64,000 nucleotides of DNA from Zhengella mangrovi (GTDB taxonomy: Bacteria; Pseudomonadota; Alphaproteobacteria; Rhizobiales; Rhizobiaceae), in NCBI RefSeq assembly GCF_002727065.1, contig NZ_PDVP01000004.1:186001-250000 (forward strand). Direction: 5' to 3'. The notes under the pieces are model-generated. The model saw nothing but the letters and a program-made list of their open reading frames with translations, searched no databases and had not been told where the DNA came from. Numbering within the stretch: the first letter of the stretch is position 1; each line of letters opens with the position of its first letter. Positions 27,539 to 38,000 of the stretch are shown piece by piece. The position numbers and the translations under genes are program-made.

Positions 27539-28806
27539 GCGACACGGTATCGCTGGCCGGCAAGGCCGAATGGCTGGACGACGAAGGCCTGCAAGGCCTG
27601 CTGGCTGCCCTGTCGCAGGGCGGGGAAAAGGCCATGGTGGCCGGCGGCGCGGTACGCAACACGCTGCTTTGCCAGCCGGTGAGCGACATCGACATCGCCA
27701 CCACAACGCTTCCCGACGAAACCATCGCACGGGCAGAAGCGGCCGGATTCCGGGCCGTGCCGACCGGTTATGACCACGGGACCATCACCGTGATCGCCAA
27801 CGGCGTTCCGCACGAGGTGACGACGCTGCGCTCGGATGTCGAAACCCATGGAAGGCATGCCACGGTGCGTTTCGGCCGCGACTGGAAGGCGGACGCGGAG
27901 CGGCGCGACTTCACGATCAACGCGCTTTACGCGGCAGCTGACGGAACCGTGGTGGATCACGTCGGCGGCCTCGACGACCTGAAGACGCGGACGCTGCGGT
28001 TCATCGGTGACGCGGAAACGCGGATCCGCGAGGATTACCTGCGCATCCTGCGGTTTTTCCGCTTCTTTGCCTGGTACGGCCATGGCCGGCCCGATGCGGC
28101 CGGCCTGAAGGCCTGCGCCCGGCTGAAGGAAGGCATGGACCGGCTTTCGGTGGAGCGGGTCTGGGCTGAATTGAAAAAGCTGCTGGGCGCGCCCGATCCG
28201 TCACGGGCGCTGCTTTGGATGCGCCAGACCGGCGTGCTGAGCCGCATCCTGCCGGAAAGCGAGAAGTGGGGCATCGACACCATTCACGGGCTGGTCGCGG
28301 CGGAGCGTCATGCCGGGCTTGCGGCCGACCCGATGCTGCGCCTGGAAGCCATCGTTCCTCCCGACAGCGCCCGCATGGAGGCCCTGGCGGACCGGTTGCG
28401 GCTGTCCGGGCACGAACGCAAGCGCCTGCGCGAATGGGCGTTTGCCGAATTGCCCGCGGAAGACACATCCGACGGGGGGCTTGCGAAACAGCTCTACCGG
28501 GGGCCGGGCGACGGCGTGCGCGACCGGATCGTGCTGGCGCTGGCAGGCGCGAGCGGCTTGGACGCCGGGGAGCCGGCGCGGATGCAGGCGCATGCCGTCC
28601 GCCTGGCGCAATTGCGATTTGCCGAGAACTGGGAAAAACCCGGTTTCCCCCTCGGCGGCAAGGACCTGGGGACGATCGGCATAGAGGCGGGTCCCGGTAT
28701 GGGCCGCCTGCTCGGCCAGCTCGAGGACGACTGGGTGTCGTCCGGTTTCAAGCTGGACCGCGACGCGCTGCTGGCACTGGCGCAGCAGCGGGCCGGCAAA
28801 GGCTAG
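27535..28806 (+). CDS. cca: CCA tRNA nucleotidyltransferase / poly(A) polymerase family
   Basis: 423 residues, class II nucleotidyltransferase. The catalytic head reads GGAVRNTLL followed by SDIDIATTTLPDE, supplying the metal-binding Asp pair. RRDFTINALY and TLRFIGDAETRIREDYLRILRFFRF follow as the neck and ATP/CTP-selecting (E/RxxR) regions. It adds or repairs the 3' CCA end of tRNAs. The GTG start overlaps the previous stop. Poly(A) polymerase activity cannot be excluded, but the CCA role is likeliest since one such gene is expected per genome in this class. Confidence 0.9.
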   Translation: MSDTVSLAGKAEWLDDEGLQGLLAALSQGGEKAMVAGGAVRNTLLCQPVSDIDIATTTLPDETIARAEAAGFRAVPTGYDHGTITVIANGVPHEVTTLRSDVETHGRHATVRFGRDWKADAERRDFTINALYAAADGTVVDHVGGLDDLKTRTLRFIGDAETRIREDYLRILRFFRFFAWYGHGRPDAAGLKACARLKEGMDRLSVERVWAELKKLLGAPDPSRALLWMRQTGVLSRILPESEKWGIDTIHGLVAAERHAGLAADPMLRLEAIVPPDSARMEALADRLRLSGHERKRLREWAFAELPAEDTSDGGLAKQLYRGPGDGVRDRIVLALAGASGLDAGEPARMQAHAVRLAQLRFAENWEKPGFPLGGKDLGTIGIEAGPGMGRLLGQLEDDWVSSGFKLDRDALLALAQQRAGKG

Positions 28807-28808
28807 CC

Positions 28809-28828
28809 GGCCCGGGAAGAACCGGGCC
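28809..28828. terminator. GC-rich hairpin between convergent cca and DUF1059 genes
   Basis: GGCCCGG (28809-28815) pairs perfectly with CCGGGCC (28822-28828) around GAAGAA. There is no T tract on either strand; it may mark the shared 3' end. Confidence 0.4.
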
Positions 28829-28842
28829 AGCACTCCAGCATG

Positions 28843-29028
28843 TCAGGCAGCTTCGCCGCTCCGGGTGATCTTGGACCGGATGGCATCCATCATGCCTTCG
28901 CGAATGATGGTCTCGCCATGCGTGTTGCGCAGGTGCTCGACGGCGCGGCGGATCACCTCAGCCTCGTCCTCGTGACGGGTATGCCAGTCGCAACCCGGGA
29001 CAAGCGAACCACAATGAAATTCCTTCAT
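28843..29028 (-). CDS. DUF1059 small protein
   Basis: 61 residues matching DUF1059 throughout: MKEFHCGSLVPGCDWHTRHEDEAEVIRRAVEHLRNTHG. The two Cys and the His cluster (C6, C13, H16 by position) could bind a metal or haem, but this is untested here. Ribosome site AGGAGG just upstream. About 35 bases before the start the minus strand has TATACT (-10), and 21 bases further up TTGAC-CGTT-GTCAT, a one-mismatch FNR-type box, suggesting oxygen- or NO-dependent expression. Confidence 0.82.
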   Translation of the reverse strand: MKEFHCGSLVPGCDWHTRHEDEAEVIRRAVEHLRNTHGETIIREGMMDAIRSKITRSGEAA

Positions 29029-29060
29029 GGCTTCCTCCTATGGTCGTTGGATGCCTTACC

Positions 29061-29101
29061 AGTATAGGTGAAATAAGGCGGTTCTGCATGACAACGGTCA
29101 A
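29061..29101 (-). promoter_or_regulatory. Predicted FNR-type promoter of the DUF1059 gene
   Basis: On the minus strand TTGACCGTTGTCAT (29101-29088) matches the FNR/DNR consensus TTGAy-N4-rTCAA except at the last base. TATACT (29066-29061) follows after 21 bases, which is class II spacing. Confidence 0.45.
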
Positions 29102-29132
29102 TGGGCCGGTTCCGTTCACCCGAACCGGGCAT

Positions 29133-30050
29133 TCAGGGCCATTTGACCATGGGAGGCATGGAGGAGAGGATGGACTCGATATTACCGCCGGTCTTCAGGC
29201 CGAAGATCGTGCCGCGGTCGTAGAGCAGGTTGAACTCGACGTAGCGGCCGCGGCGGACGAGCTGTTCCTCCCGATCGGCGTCCGTCCAGGCATCGGCGAA
29301 ATTCTGCCGCACGAGATGGCTGTAGGTGAGGAGGAACGTCCGGCCGACATCCTGGGTGAAGGCGAAGTCGGCCTCCCAGCCGCCTTTCTCGTCCGGCGAA
29401 TGCAGCCAGTCGTAGAAGATGCCGCCGATGCCGCGCGGCTCGTTGCGATGGGGCAGGAAGAAATACTCGTCGCACCAGGCCTTGAAGCGGTCGTGATCGG
29501 CCACGCCGGCGTGCTTGTCGCAGGCAAATTTCATCGCCTTGTGAAACGTCTGCGCGTCCGGGTCGTCCTGGGTGCGGCGGCGGTCGAGCACCGGGGTCAG
29601 ATCGGCGCCACCGCCGAACCACTGCCGCGTGGTGACGACCATGCGGGTGTTCATGTGTACGGCCGGGACATTGGGATTGACCGGATGGCAGATCAGCGAA
29701 ATCCCCGAGGCCCAGAAGCGCGGATCCTCGTTGGCGCCGGGTATCTGGTTGCGGAATTCCGGCGAAAACTCGCCGTGGACGGTCGACGTGTGGACGCCGA
29801 CCTTCTCGAACAGCCGTCCGTGCATCATCGACATCACGCCGCCGCCGCCGGCGCCTTCGTCGCGCTGCCATTCCTTGCGCTCGAAACGACCTGGCTCGCC
29901 GCCGCCGTGGGGTTCCGGCACCTCGTCCTCGAGCGCCTCGAAGCCGGCGCAGATGCGGTCGCGCAATTCCTCGAACCAGGCCTTCGCCCGCGCTTTCTTG
30001 TCCTCGATGTCATCCGGCAAGCCGGCCGGAATGTCCGGGCGTTCCATCAT
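29133..30050 (-). CDS. hemF: Oxygen-dependent coproporphyrinogen III oxidase
   Basis: 305 residues; aerobic decarboxylation of coproporphyrinogen III to protoporphyrinogen IX in haem synthesis. The family blocks are present in order: [71 protein letters not shown] and the terminal [33 protein letters not shown]. It is preceded by GAGGAGG; the second ATG (30047) has slightly better spacing than the first (30050). Divergent from a small unknown gene, with an inverted repeat in the gap. Confidence 0.95.
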   Translation of the reverse strand: MMERPDIPAGLPDDIEDKKARAKAWFEELRDRICAGFEALEDEVPEPHGGGEPGRFERKEWQRDEGAGGGGVMSMMHGRLFEKVGVHTSTVHGEFSPEFRNQIPGANEDPRFWASGISLICHPVNPNVPAVHMNTRMVVTTRQWFGGGADLTPVLDRRRTQDDPDAQTFHKAMKFACDKHAGVADHDRFKAWCDEYFFLPHRNEPRGIGGIFYDWLHSPDEKGGWEADFAFTQDVGRTFLLTYSHLVRQNFADAWTDADREEQLVRRGRYVEFNLLYDRGTIFGLKTGGNIESILSSMPPMVKWP

Positions 30051-30068
30051 GGCCTCCTCAATCTGAAA

Positions 30069-30086
30069 TTGTCGCGCCGCCGACAA
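30069..30086. promoter_or_regulatory. Inverted repeat in the hemF upstream region
   Basis: TTGTCG-CGCCGC-CGACAA, six-base arms, lies 19 bases upstream of hemF and between divergent genes. A regulator cannot be named. Confidence 0.25.
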
Positions 30087-30152
30087 ATGACTCGCCAAGC
30101 GCGCTGTCGAACCCTACAATTTTCACGCATAGAGGCTCCGGGAGTATTTGTC

Positions 30153-30410
30153 ATGCGTGTTCCCGCCCGTCCGCCCCTGGACGGCCTGAAGCAGCGGCTC
30201 GACGAGAGCCGGCAGCGTGGCGAACGCATGCCACGCGATGGCTTCGTGCGTGAAACCTTCCGCCTGCCTCGCCCGAAAGCACGCGAAAAGGCCCGCGAAT
30301 TCCTCGACCGCTACCCGCGCCAGGCCTACTGGACGGAAATCGAAAGCTGGAGCGAGTGGCCCGGCGACGTGATCGAGTTCACGATGCGGCGGCTGAAAAG
30401 CGCGGATTGA
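30153..30410 (+). CDS. Small basic protein of unknown function
   Basis: 85 residues, very rich in Arg and Lys (LKQRLDESRQRGERMPRDGFVRETFRLPRPKAREKAREFLDRYPRQAYWTEIESW). The start has GGGAG eight bases upstream and coding character continues to the stop. It looks like a conserved alphaproteobacterial hypothetical; no function is known to me. A nucleic-acid-binding role would fit the composition but is only a guess. The stop codon lies inside an FNR-type box (30407-30420) that precedes the next gene. Confidence 0.65.
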   Translation: MRVPARPPLDGLKQRLDESRQRGERMPRDGFVRETFRLPRPKAREKAREFLDRYPRQAYWTEIESWSEWPGDVIEFTMRRLKSAD

Positions 30411-30420
30411 CCTTCATCAA
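30407..30420 (+). promoter_or_regulatory. FNR/DNR-type box upstream of the Met-tailed cytochrome c
   Basis: TTGAC-CTTC-ATCAA fits the palindromic TTGAy-N4-rTCAA consensus at all ten half-site bases. No good -10 lies at class II distance; a TATAAA-like hexamer occurs near 30498, about 85 bases further on. The site is 110 bases before the cytochrome start. Confidence 0.45.
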
Positions 30421-30529
30421 TGTCCGGGCCGGCATTCGGGTCCAGCCTGCATGCATTGAAGGCGGACGGCGTCCAGGTCCGTGAGGACCGTCCGGCCTTG
30501 TATAAACCATATCTCCCGGGGGCAGGATC

Positions 30530-30994
30530 ATGAGACATTCCGTTCAGACGTTCCTTGCAGTTTTCCAGTTCGGTCTCGTCGCGGCGCTGGTGCCTGGCGG
30601 TGCGCAGGCCGCTGACGGAAAGGCGTTGTTCGAGGACAATTGCGCCGCCTGCCACATGCCTGCGGCCGACGTCTCCCACGACGATCTCGTTGCACCGCCG
30701 ATCTTTGGCGTGGTGATGAACTACCGCCGCGCCTATGGCAGCGACCGGAACGTCGCCGATGCCATTTCGCAATGGCTGGAGAAACCGGACGAGGCAAAGT
30801 CGGTCATGCCGCAATGGGTGGCGCGCTTCGGCCTGATGCCGCCGCTGGAACTGGCGGAGACGGACCGCACCGCCATCGCCAATTACATCGCGTCCGCCGA
30901 CTTCGACCCGCCGGCACAGGGGCGCGGCATGGGCGTGATGGGCCATGGCATGGGCATGGGACGTGGCATGATGCGCGGCTTCGGCAACCAGTAG
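30530..30994 (+). CDS. Periplasmic cytochrome c with Met/Gly-rich C-terminal tail
   Basis: 154 residues. Signal peptide to about residue 27 (GGAQA); haem motif C38-A-A-C41-H42. The cytochrome part (residues ~28-125) is of ordinary class I size. Residues 131-154 form an unusual tail of glycine with six methionines, one histidine and arginines (GRGMGVMGHGMGMGRGMM...). Such Met-rich periplasmic tails are known from Cu(I)-binding proteins, so copper binding or docking to a copper protein is possible. An FNR-type box lies upstream. No partner gene is adjacent. Confidence 0.85.
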   Translation: MRHSVQTFLAVFQFGLVAALVPGGAQAADGKALFEDNCAACHMPAADVSHDDLVAPPIFGVVMNYRRAYGSDRNVADAISQWLEKPDEAKSVMPQWVARFGLMPPLELAETDRTAIANYIASADFDPPAQGRGMGVMGHGMGMGRGMMRGFGNQ

Positions 30995-31012
30995 GCCGGT
31001 CTTCCGACAGGC

Positions 31013-32569
31013 TCAAATCACGTCGCGCTTGCCGCTGACCTGCCTCGACCGGGCAATGATGTCGTCATCGGCGCGGGCCGCGATGCGGGCGATCTCGCGC
31101 TTCTGGTCCTCGTCTGGCAGGCCCGGCGGCAGATCGGCGGCAATCAGTGCCCGTGCGCGGTCGCGCGCTTCCTCCCAGGCGCCGCGGCGGTCGTTCTTCT
31201 CGTAGTCGTCGCGCCCGGTGCGCTGGAAAACGCGCGGGCGGAACTGCGTCCGGCAGCGCTCCAGCGTGTGTCCCGATGCCAGGAAATGGGCACCGATCCC
31301 GATCTCGCTGATCTCGTCCCAGTTGAACGCGTCGTCGGAGACCTCGGGCGTGCGGATGAAGCTGCGGATATAGGCGCCGAGTTCGTCATCAAGGACGGCC
31401 TGCACGGGCGAGAAGACCGTCGCCGTCTCGAGCTGGCCGACGCCGCCCAGGATATCGGCACCGGAGAGGGCAACCGTCTGGCCGAGCATGGCGCGTTCGG
31501 CCATCGACTGGCGGCCGCCGTCGGGCGTGTCGGACCCCATGCCGTAGGTGTGGGTCAGCAGTCCGAACCGGCGGGACAGGACCTCGACGGCAAGCGCCTT
31601 GGCCTGCAGGCTTTCCGGGCAGGCATGGAGGGCACGGCCGGTCGCCATGTCGAGGGTGAACATCAAGGGCGTGGCGATGACGGGCGTTCCCGGCACCAGG
31701 ACATGGGCGAGGGTGACCATGGCGAGGATTTCGGCAACGGCCATCAGCACGTTACCGGCCACCGAGAGCGGCGCCGTGCCGCCGCCCGACGGCAGCGAGC
31801 AGGCATGGACCGGCAGGCCGGCCTTGCCGGACCGGATCAGCGCCTCGACGTCCATCACCTTGAACTCGAGCGGTGTAAAGGAGCACATGATGGTGGATGC
31901 AATGGGCCGTGCCTTCAGTTCCGCCTCGCCGCCGGCGGCCACCGTCACGATGCGGATGAGATAGTCGACGTTCTCCACGTTGTAGGGCTGGAGCCAGATG
32001 TGCTTGTCCGTGTTGGCGACGAGACTGGCGACCGAGTGGATATCGCTGGTCAGTTCGTGCACGCCGTAGGCGAAGGGATGGGCGATGAAGCCCACCTGGT
32101 CGAGGCCGTTGGCCAGCCGGGCAATCGTTTCAACATCCCCGATTTCCATGTTGCGGTAGCGCCCGGTCTCCGGCTCGACATAGCCATGGGCGCCGGTTCC
32201 GGTGCGCATGACGAAACCGTTGTCGAGCCTCGGCAGGGCAACGTCGCGCGCCTCGCGCTTGCCGCACAGGCGGGCGGTCTTCGGCGTCGCGGCGAGGGCT
32301 TCCTCGACCAGTTCCCGCGGAAATCTCAGGCGGCTCGATTCGCGACCGGGCGTGGCGCCGGCCCGACGCATGGCCTCGAAGGCGCCTTCGTGGACGATGG
32401 CGACGCCGTGATCGGCCAGCAGATCGATGGCCCGGCGCGCAATGGCATTGCGTGCCTCCTCTCCACCGACGGAAAAATGCGGCCTCGGGCGCGGTGCGCC
32501 CTGGTTCGTGAAAGCGTCTGCCGGCCTGCTGGTGGCCGATGCCCGGTCTGCCCGTGGTCTGCGCGCCAT
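31013..32569 (-). CDS. MttB-family (non-pyrrolysine) methyltransferase
   Basis: 518 residues of the trimethylamine methyltransferase superfamily, with typical blocks such as VMRTGTGAHGYVEPETG, IWLQPYNVENVDYLIRIV, CSFTPLEFKVMD, PSGGGTAPLSVAGNVLMAVAE and SGADILGGVGQLETATVFSPVQAVLDDE. There is no in-frame stop that would need pyrrolysine, so it belongs with the MtgB/MtcB-like enzymes that demethylate quaternary amines such as glycine betaine onto a corrinoid protein. No corrinoid protein or methylcobamide transferase is in the window. AAGGAGG precedes this ATG; the frame is open 14 codons further up. Confidence 0.88.
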   Translation of the reverse strand: MARRPRADRASATSRPADAFTNQGAPRPRPHFSVGGEEARNAIARRAIDLLADHGVAIVHEGAFEAMRRAGATPGRESSRLRFPRELVEEALAATPKTARLCGKREARDVALPRLDNGFVMRTGTGAHGYVEPETGRYRNMEIGDVETIARLANGLDQVGFIAHPFAYGVHELTSDIHSVASLVANTDKHIWLQPYNVENVDYLIRIVTVAAGGEAELKARPIASTIMCSFTPLEFKVMDVEALIRSGKAGLPVHACSLPSGGGTAPLSVAGNVLMAVAEILAMVTLAHVLVPGTPVIATPLMFTLDMATGRALHACPESLQAKALAVEVLSRRFGLLTHTYGMGSDTPDGGRQSMAERAMLGQTVALSGADILGGVGQLETATVFSPVQAVLDDELGAYIRSFIRTPEVSDDAFNWDEISEIGIGAHFLASGHTLERCRTQFRPRVFQRTGRDDYEKNDRRGAWEEARDRARALIAADLPPGLPDEDQKREIARIAARADDDIIARSRQVSGKRDVI

Positions 32570-32674
32570 GACGTCCTCCTTCGCGACGTTGCGTCTGACG
32601 GATTGGCGCACACCGTTTCAGCTCACTGCGAGCCCACTTGAGCAAGGCTCATAGTGCCGCAATCGCCGACGGAA

Positions 32675-33166
32675 TCAATATGGCTTCGACTTCGGGGGGG
32701 CGTCTTCCGGCAGGGCCTGGCGCTCGACCAGTTGCGGGCCGGTGCCGAAGCGGGCGGCGCGGTCGCCGGGATTGTACAGGGCACAGTTTTCCAGCGAGAG
32801 GCAGCCGCATCCGATGCAGCCGTCGAGCCGGTTTCGAAGCCGCTGCAACCGGGCAATGCGCTCGTCGATCGCCACGGAAAAGGACCGGCTGATGCGCGCC
32901 CAGTCGGCACGGGTCGGCGCGCGGTCGCCGGGCAGGGCCTGCAACTGGTCGCGAATTTCGGCGAGCGTGAAGCCGAGGCGCTGCGAAATGGCTATGAAGG
33001 AGACCTTGCGGATTTCCGCGCGCAGGAACCTGCGGCGTCCGCCCGGGCTGCGAAGGGCCGTTATCAGGCCCTCGTCCTCGTAGTAGCGAACGGCCGAGAC
33101 GGCGAGGCCGGTGCGGGCCGCGACCTCCCCGATCGACAGGGTGGAAACGGATTTTCTGGTCTCCAT
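32675..33166 (-). CDS. soxR: SoxR, redox-sensing MerR-family regulator
   Basis: 163 residues. An N-terminal MerR helix-turn-helix (LSIGEVAARTGLAVSAVRYYEDEGL) is followed by the dimerisation helix and the SoxR [2Fe-2S] motif C-x2-C-x-C-x5-C (CIGCGCLSLENC). Oxidation by redox-cycling compounds or superoxide activates transcription by untwisting an overlong promoter spacer. The divergent VOC gene has exactly such a promoter with a SoxR operator in the gap, and is the obvious target. A distal Lys/Pro-rich tail ends the protein. Confidence 0.95.
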   Translation of the reverse strand: METRKSVSTLSIGEVAARTGLAVSAVRYYEDEGLITALRSPGGRRRFLRAEIRKVSFIAISQRLGFTLAEIRDQLQALPGDRAPTRADWARISRSFSVAIDERIARLQRLRNRLDGCIGCGCLSLENCALYNPGDRAARFGTGPQLVERQALPEDAPPKSKPY

Positions 33167-33179
33167 CGAAAAAAACCTC

Positions 33180-33210
33180 TTGATCTCAAGTGCGCTTGAG
33201 AAAGTACCCT
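33180..33210 (+). promoter_or_regulatory. SoxR-controlled promoter with 19-bp spacer
   Basis: TTGATC (33180-33185) and TACCCT (33205-33210) are exactly 19 bases apart, the overlong spacing typical of MerR-family promoters. The spacer region holds the operator TCTCAAG-TGCG-CTTGAGA (33184-33201), seven-base perfect arms very close to the SoxR box CCTCAAG-N4-CTTGAGG. It drives the VOC gene at 33243. Confidence 0.85.
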
Positions 33211-33242
33211 TCGGGCACCATCGAGGCAAACAGGAGGATGCG

Positions 33243-33635
33243 ATGAGCGCCGAACGGCACGGAATGCTGGAACATGTGAACTTCACGGTCGCCGATTCCC
33301 GGGCGACGGCCGCCTGGCTCTCGGATCTGTTCGGCTGGCACGTGCGGTGGGAAGGCCCCGCGATCAACGGCGGACACACGGTGCATGTCGGCACCGACAC
33401 GGCCTATCTCGCCGTCTACTCACCCGCCGGCGGCGCCGAAGGCGTCTCGGTGAACAAGTCGCGGAGCGGCCATCTCAACCATGTCGGCGTCGTGGTCGGC
33501 GATCTCGATGCGGTGGAGGCGAAGGTGAGGGCGCTCGGCTACAAGCCCTATAACCATGCCGATTACGAGCCGGGCCGGCGGTTCTACTTCGATGACGAGA
33601 ACGGCATCGAGTTCGAAGTGGTCAGCTATGACTGA
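33243..33635 (+). CDS. VOC-superfamily (glyoxalase-like) protein, SoxR target
   Basis: 130 residues, two beta-alpha-beta-beta-beta modules of the vicinal oxygen chelate fold (LEHVNFTVADSRATAAWLSDLFGW; HLNHVGVVVGDLDAVEAKVRALG; RRFYFDDENGIEFEVVSY). The likely metal ligands are His in HVNF, His in HVGV and Glu in IEFEVV. It may modify or sequester a redox-active or electrophilic compound. The SoxR promoter directly upstream says it is induced by redox-cycling agents. AGGAGG precedes the ATG. Confidence 0.85.
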   Translation: MSAERHGMLEHVNFTVADSRATAAWLSDLFGWHVRWEGPAINGGHTVHVGTDTAYLAVYSPAGGAEGVSVNKSRSGHLNHVGVVVGDLDAVEAKVRALGYKPYNHADYEPGRRFYFDDENGIEFEVVSYD

Positions 33636-33652
33636 CGGCGGCACGCGTCATC

Positions 33653-34114
33653 TCAGGCCGACAACTGGCGGATCGCCTCGCTGGACGCCATGGCCGCGGA
33701 AACCGCGAGGTTGAGGCTGCGGCGACCCGGTGCCATGGGGATGAGCAGACGGGCGTCGGCGGCCGCGTGGACATGGTCCGGCGCGCCGGCGCTTTCGCGG
33801 CCGAACAGCAGGATGTCGCCGGGGCGAAAGGCAAAGCCGGTGTAGGGGCTTGCGCCCTTCGTCGTGAACAGCAGGAGGCGCCGTCCATCATCGCGCCGCC
33901 AACTCTCGAAGGCGCGCCAGTCGTCGTGGCGCCTGACGGTCGCAAGCTCCACGTAGTCCATGCCGGAGCGTTTCAGGGCCCGGTCCGAAAAGTCGAAGCC
34001 GGCCGGCGCGATGATGTCCACGCCGAGGCCGAGGCAGGCGGCGGTGCGGATGATGGTTCCGGTGTTGCCGGGGATGTCGGGCTGGAAAAGGGCGATGCGC
34101 AGGTCGGAAGACAT
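33653..34114 (-). CDS. trmL: tRNA (cytidine(34)-2'-O)-methyltransferase
   Basis: 153 residues, SPOUT fold. LRIALFQPDIPGNTGTIIRTAACLG opens the protein, LLLFTTKGASPYTGFAFRPGDILLFGRESAGAP is the knot/SAM region, and LLIPMAPGRRSLNLAVSAAMASSEAIRQL closes it. The enzyme 2'-O-methylates the wobble base of tRNA-Leu isoacceptors. It lies next to the exporter operon and petABC, a chromosomal neighbourhood common in Rhizobiales. Confidence 0.95.
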   Translation of the reverse strand: MSSDLRIALFQPDIPGNTGTIIRTAACLGLGVDIIAPAGFDFSDRALKRSGMDYVELATVRRHDDWRAFESWRRDDGRRLLLFTTKGASPYTGFAFRPGDILLFGRESAGAPDHVHAAADARLLIPMAPGRRSLNLAVSAAMASSEAIRQLSA

Positions 34115-34239
34115 GCGTGTTTCCGTAGCTTGTCAGCAGAGGCTTGCCAAGCGACATGACAAGGCCACCTTGCCGGCCTATATCATCGGTCTCGTCCTGC
34201 GGCGCGGCCGCACGTCATTTTCAAGCGAAGGCCGCGGTG

Positions 34240-36095
<1,856 letters not shown>

Positions 36096-36099
<4 letters not shown>

Positions 36100-37982
36100 G
36101 CGAGGCGCGTGAAAAGCCGGACGGCGGCTTCTGGCATTCCGCTGAAAACCGGATCGACGCCTTCGCGGACACCGACCGGGCAGTGCTGCCGAAGCAGGCG
36201 CTGGCCTTCATCGGGCATTTCGCCCGCCAGGCGAAGGGGCCTTTCGTGCTGCTGCTGATCGTCGGCGGGATCATGGGCGGCGTGGATGCCGGCCTCTACT
36301 GGTCGGTCGGCTGGCTGATCGACCTGATGGAGAAGGGCGATCCCGCAACCTTTCTCGCCACGCACTGGCCGGCGCTCGCCGCGCTCCTGGCGCTGGTGCT
36401 GGTAGGACGCGCGGCAGCGATGATCGCCAGCTCGGTGCTGGAACAGCAGGTCATCGTGCCGCAGTTTTACGCCATGGTGCGCTGGCAGGCGTTCCGGCGG
36501 GTGATCGAACAGCCGTTCGCCTTCTACCAGAACGATTTCGCCGGGCGGATCGCCACCAAGATCATGCAGGGCGGCGACGCTGTCGGCGATTTCCTGATCG
36601 GTATCCTGCAGACGATGTGGATGTTCCTCACCTTCGTGGTGCTGACCTTCTCCATCCTGTTCACGCTCGACCCCTGGATGGCCGGCGTGATCGCGGCGTG
36701 GCTGTGCGTCTACGGGCTGGTTGCCCACCGGCTGCTGCCACCGCTCAGGCGCCATGCCAAGCAGGCGGCCGATGCGCGCTCGGTGTTCAACGGCCGGATG
36801 GTCGATGCCTTCACCAACATCCTGGCCGTCAAGCTGTTCGACAGCGGGCGGCGGGAACACGCCTTCGTGCGCGACGGGCTGGAGATGCAGCTCGACGCGA
36901 CGCGCCAGCTGACGCGGTCGATCACGCGGCTGCGGATGGCCGTGGCATTGGTCAACGGCGTGATGATCTCGGCCATCGGTGCCATTGCCGTTTCCGCCTG
37001 GATGGCCGGCACGGCGACGACGGGGGCCATCGCCACGGCCATGGGCCTCGTTTTCCGGCTCAACCAGATGTCGGGCTGGGTGATGTTCAACATCAACGGG
37101 CTGATCCGCAATTTCGCCACCGTGCAGGACACGACGAGCGTCGTCTCCGTCGATCCGGCGATCACCGACCGGCCGCAGGCCCGGACCATGGTGCGGGCGA
37201 AGGGCCATATCCGCTTCGAGGACGTCACCTTCCACTATGGCAAGGGGAAAGGCGTCATCGACGGGCTGACGCTCGATATCCGGCCCGGCGAAAAGGTGGC
37301 GCTGGTCGGTCCGTCGGGCGCCGGCAAGACGACCGTCGTGCACCTGCTGCTGCGGCTCTTCGACGTGGAGGGCGGGCGTATCACGCTGGATGGCACCGAT
37401 ATTCGCGACCTGACGCAGGCATCGTTGCGCGCCCAGTTCGGCGTGGTGGCGCAGGAGCCGATGCTGATGCATCGCTCGATCCGCGACAACATCGCCTATG
37501 GCCGGCCCGGTGCCACGCAGGACGAGATCGAGGCGGCGGCACGGCGTGCGGCGGCGCACGAGTTCATCCAGAGTGTCGGCGACCTGAAGGGGCGCAAGGG
37601 CTACGACGCGCACGTGGGCGAGCGCGGCGTGAAGCTGTCAGGCGGGCAGCGCCAGCGCATCGCCATCGCCCGCATGATGCTGAAGGACGCGCCGGTGCTG
37701 ATCCTCGACGAGGCGACCTCGGCGCTGGATTCGGAGATCGAGGCGGCGATCCAGGACAAGCTGGCCGACATGATGGAAGGGCGCACCGTGATCGCCATCG
37801 CGCACCGCCTGTCCACCATCGCGGCCATGGACCGGCTGATCGTGGTGGACAAGGGTGCCATCGTCGAAACGGGAACCCATGACGAGCTGGTGGACGCCGG
37901 CGGTCTCTATTCCCGCCTCTGGGCGCGCCAGTCCGGCGGGTTCCTGTCCGACGGGATCCAACGCAACGCCGCGGCCGAGTGA
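36096..37982 (+). CDS. ABC half-exporter (permease-ATPase), second of tandem pair
   Basis: 628 residues, same architecture as its neighbour: membrane domain, then Walker A GPSGAGKTT, LSGGQ, Walker B LILDEATSALDSE and H-loop AHRLST. Both nucleotide sites look catalytically competent, unlike many heterodimeric exporters in which one is degenerate. Coupled to the first gene by ATGA and followed 18 bases later by an ATP-grasp ligase, which suggests that the exported substrate could be the ligase product. Confidence 0.9.
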
Positions 37983-38000
37983 AAACAGGGAACGAGGGGC

